DNA of 22,817 nt from Pelargonium cotyledonis (lineage: Eukaryota > Streptophyta > Magnoliopsida > Geraniales > Geraniaceae), in assembly GCA_036897625.1 (NCBI GenBank), contig JAYMTA010000951.1, positions 1 through 22,817 on the forward strand. The letters run 5' to 3'. Below, piece after piece: positions 20,100 to 22,817 of this stretch. Position 1 is the first letter of the stretch, and each line of letters opens with the position of its first letter. The notes beneath the pieces were generated by a model. It was not told the DNA's origin. It searched no databases and worked only from the letters and a program-made list of their open reading frames with translations. The position numbers were made by a program, and so were the translations under genes.

Positions 20100-21500
20100 A
20101 TGATACAAGACCTTTTCTCCAACAACCAAGACAACTCCACCAGAAGACAGGCCTCTTCTCAAGCTCTTATTAGCAGCCTCTCCAAGAAGCTCTCTCAACC
20201 CCAAATAGATGATCTTATGATTCCCTTCTCTGCAGAGGAAGTCAAAACAAGCAGTCTTCACCCTAGGAGCTAATAAGGCTCCCGGACCAGATGGATTTCC
20301 TGCTATTTTTTATCAGAAACTTTGGGGTATTATTGGACAAGACATCACTTTCTCGGTTCTCAACATCCTGAATAATGGGGCCCCCATGAGAGCAATCAAC
20401 AGAACTATGATAGTCCTAATCCCCAAAACCAAAACTCCCTCCTCCCCTCAAGACTTCAGACCCATAAGCTTATGTAATGTACTGTACAAGATTATTTCAA
20501 AAACCATAGTGGGCAGACTGAAAGTAATCATAGACTCATTAATATCTCTATATCAGAATGGGTTTGTTCCTGGTAGAAGAATTCAAGACAACATCATAAT
20601 TGCCAATGAAATCCTCTATAACATTAAAAGAACTTCTAAAGGGAAAACCTACAAGGCAGCTCTGAAAATGAATGTTAGTAAGGCCTATGATAGAGTTCGA
20701 TGGGACTTTCTTATTTAAGTCCTCCAAACCCAAGGATTTCCGCCCAAATGGATTGATCTAATCTATCAATACATATTCTCTGTTTCTTACAGCATTATTG
20801 TCAATGGAAACAGGTCCCCTTGGTTCCTCCCAAATAAAGGTCTAAGACAACCCCTTGTCCCCATACCTGTTCATCCTATGTGCAGAAGCCTTGTCAAGTT
20901 TCCTAGAAACAGAGTCAGCTAACAACAATCTAAGAGGAATCCAAGTTGCTAGAGGAGGCCCATCAATCAACCATCTCTTATTTGCAGACGATCTCTTCAT
21001 CTTTTTCAAGCCTTCCTAACCTCAAGGAAAAGTTAGCAGACTACGAGCTAGCCTCGGGATAATGTATGAATATGAAAAAATTAGAGTGATTCTTTAGTCC
21101 TAACACTCCTAGGAGATTTTCAAAAATCTTTCGTGGCATCCTTCCAATGCCCCAGGTTTCTAGACCAGGGAAGTATCTTGGTATCCCATTCCTAGGATCA
21201 GTCTCAAGAAGGGAAATGTTTGCTTATCTTAAGGAAAAGATTGAGAAAGTGATTGCCTCATGGAAGCTCAATCTCCATAACCAAGCTGGTAGACTGGTCA
21301 TTTTCAAATCTACTTTGGCAACCCTTCTCTTATATGTCATGAACCTATACAAGCTTCCCAAGTACCTTATAGACTGGTGGGCAAGATCTATGACGAAATT
21401 CTGGTGGGGAAATCCTGATCTGAAGAAAGGGATCAATTGGATTTCAAGGAAGATCCTCAGCTTGCCCAAAAGGATAGGGGTGTGGGTCTAAGAGACATGG
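20100..21500 (+). pseudogene. LINE reverse transcriptase segment, broken
   Basis: Across several frames the order of RT motifs is kept: NKAPGPDGFP (20272 on), IPKTKTPSSPQDFRPISLCN, QNGFVPGRRIQDNI, KAYDRVRWDFL up to the stop at 20716, a damaged GLRQGDPLSP block near 20845-20865 with several bases lost, and the catalytic FADD at 20981-20992 (FADD replacing YADD is usual in plant LINEs). After 21017 a degraded stretch leads to GKYLGIPFLGS and a maturase-X-like segment. It is inactive through stops and frameshifts. Confidence 0.88.
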
Positions 21501-22260
21501 GGAATTTTAATATCAGCATGCTGGCCAGCCAATTTTGGAGAATTTCCAAAAACCCCCAAAGTCTAGTCTATAAAACCCTAGTCTCTAAATACTGTCATGG
21601 GGCTGATTTATGGAAAAGCAAAAGAGTCTCCAATCTCTCCTGGATATGGAGAAGTCTGATACTTGGAAAGGAGCTACTCCTAAACAAGGCCAGTTGGAAG
21701 ATGGGTAATGGTGAAAGCATTCAGATCTTCAAAGACAAATGGGTTGGAAGGGATGTCTTGATCAGAGACAATGATTGCTCAATTGACAGTGAGGCAAAAT
21801 TTAAGGAGCTCTTCAAGCCTCGCCAAAAGTCTTGGGATGAAGACAAAGTCAGAACTTCCTTCCCCCTGATGTTGCAAAGAACATTTGCAGTATTAAACTC
21901 CCTCAATGGGGGGAAGTAAAGATTCTTTCCTTTGGCAAGAGTCTGCTAATGGAGAATTTACTGTCAAAAGTGGGTATGCCTCTCTTTTGTCCAGCCCTCA
22001 AGAATCCCATATAATTAGCCATGATATCCCATGGAAACTTTTCTGGAGCAGTCCCATCCCTGAGAAACTTAAAATCTTCGCATGGAGATGTGTCTGAAAT
22101 GCTCTTTCTACATTAGCGAACCTCCACAGAAGAGGACTTTCAGATTCAAACATATGAGACATATGCAGCCAAAAAGAACAGTCAGTGAACCATATTCTAT
22201 TCAGATGTACAGACAGGAATCGGTTGTGGTTTGCATCCCAATTCTCTCTTAGGGAAACTC
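21480..22260 (+). pseudogene. LINE connection region and zf-RVT segment, broken
   Basis: The stretch GVGLRDMGNFNISMLASQFW to KASWKMGNGESIQIFKDKW is the usual region after the plant LINE RT. It is followed, after a frameshift near 21900, by SFLWQESANGEFTVKSGY and the zinc-binding domain of reverse transcriptases, WKLFWSSPIPEKLKIFAWR. Stops at 22095 and 22156 interrupt it; at the second, TGA stands where a Cys codon (C-x-x-C) would be expected. Confidence 0.8.
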
Positions 22261-22562
22261 AATCCTGAACAATGGAAAAACCGATACACGAGTTGCTTCC
22301 CAATAAATCTCCCTATTCAGCAGACCATTGGCTCCACCTCGCTAAAGGAGTCAGCCTAGCCTTTAAGATGTGGAAAAACAGGAATGACTTCGCCTTTAAT
22401 AGAAAACACCGAAACTGGAGAGGCATTATGGAAGTAAAGAGAATCAGTTTCCTTAATATTGAGAAGGCAGTAGTCCAAAAGTGCAAAGAGAAGACTTGGC
22501 AGCAGAAACCTCTTCCATCAGCAAGATTCGATAGTTTGGAAAACCTTTCTCTACTCCAGAAA

Positions 22563-22817
22563 GATGTAGTGTTTGTTTGTGATGGAGCATGTGACAAAAA
22601 AGAAAGTGGTATAGGGTGGGAAATGGTTAATAAAGAAGGCTTAGTACAGGCAAAACTTTGCAAACCCTGCCCAGCTTTATCACCGTATCAGGCCGAGCTC
22701 GAAGCAATTAATCATGCACTGTTATTTGCCAAAGAACTTAACTTGCAGAAAATTAATATCTTGTGTGATTCGATAAATGTTTGCAGGGATATCTCTCGGC
22801 GTCATTTTAGCGAGAAG
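22563..22817 (+). pseudogene. LINE RNase H segment, open to the window edge
   Basis: 85 codons without a stop: VVFVCDGACDKKESGIGWEM, then YQAELEAINHAL and INILCDSINVC. The Asp of CDGA, the Glu of AELEA and the Asp of CDS match the RNase H1 catalytic D-E-D. The fourth residue would lie beyond the edge. It is the best-kept part of the element, but the frame upstream is broken, so it is not independently functional. Confidence 0.8.

Larger units (their letters stand above)
20090..22817 (+). mobile_element. 5'-truncated, decayed L1-type LINE, continuing past the right edge
   Basis: A non-LTR retrotransposon second ORF in fragments, in the order reverse transcriptase, zf-RVT, RNase H, as in plant L1-clade LINEs. 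No endonuclease or ORF1 sequence is visible upstream, so it appears cut at the 5' end just before the RT, a common result of incomplete target-primed reverse transcription. Lesions seen: a one-base insertion near 20250, TAA at 20716, a deletion near 20850 that shifts the frame, TAA at 21017, TGA near 21091, frameshifts near 21470 and 21900, and TGA at 22095 and 22156. It cannot encode a working protein. The 3' end and target duplication lie outside the window. Confidence 0.9.

Noticed and set aside
20046-20261. Minus-strand open frame of 71 codons
   Set aside because: It is antisense to the start of the LINE RT, whose plus-strand motifs are clear.

Overview
This is nuclear DNA from a flowering plant, very probably a eudicot. 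The genes are intron-rich with GT-AG borders, intergenic DNA is AT-rich, and all four protein-coding genes have clear angiosperm homologues. Introns and gaps hold tRNA-derived SINEs, LTR debris, MITE-like inverted repeats and an L1-type LINE. I cannot name a family or species from sequence alone. Gene identities come from recognising protein motifs and family sequence, not from a database search.

Layout, left to right. (1) 1-3541, minus: the 5' 60% or so of an NPF6/NRT1.1-type proton-coupled transporter, five exons, running off the left edge. Intron 2 carries a well-preserved SINE with a doubled tRNA-like head, poly(A) tail and target-site duplication; intron 4 carries an older SINE remnant. 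(2) 3.7-8.3 kb: gene-free DNA with an LTR/TRIM-like remnant near 4.8-5.2 kb, an inverted relative near 7.9-8.1 kb, a short hairpin and simple repeats. (3) 8399-10226, minus: complete SNU13 (15.5K/NHP2L1), a 128-residue kink-turn-binding protein, five coding exons. (4) 10227-10662: a compact divergent promoter with telo-boxes, site II (TGGGCC) elements and a UPRE-like element. (5) 10663-14739, plus: complete SEC11, the 180-residue catalytic subunit of the ER signal peptidase complex, eight exons. (6) 14.7-16.8 kb: convergent intergenic DNA with two inverted copies of one repeat about 0.8 kb apart, then the DNAJ 3'UTR exon. (7) 17856-18929, minus: an intronless CDS for an ER-membrane J-protein (DNAJ49/DNAJB12-14 type), with a likely 5'UTR intron and 3'UTR intron. 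(8) 19.4-20.1 kb: a MITE-like repeat and a G/T-rich degenerate repeat. (9) About 20.1 kb to the right edge, plus: a 5'-truncated, decayed LINE with reverse transcriptase, zf-RVT and RNase H segments.

The genes do not form one pathway. SNU13 (U4 snRNP and box C/D snoRNP assembly) and SEC11 (secretory signal peptide cleavage) are basic housekeeping genes sharing a divergent promoter. SEC11 and the DNAJ gene both act at the ER membrane. The NPF transporter is an independent nutrient or ion transport gene.

I did not find a previously undescribed system. The points most worth a second look are the dimeric-head SINE, the tyrosine replacing the nitrate-binding histidine in the NPF protein, the two genes whose first coding exon is just the ATG, and the long inverted repeat between SEC11 and DNAJ.
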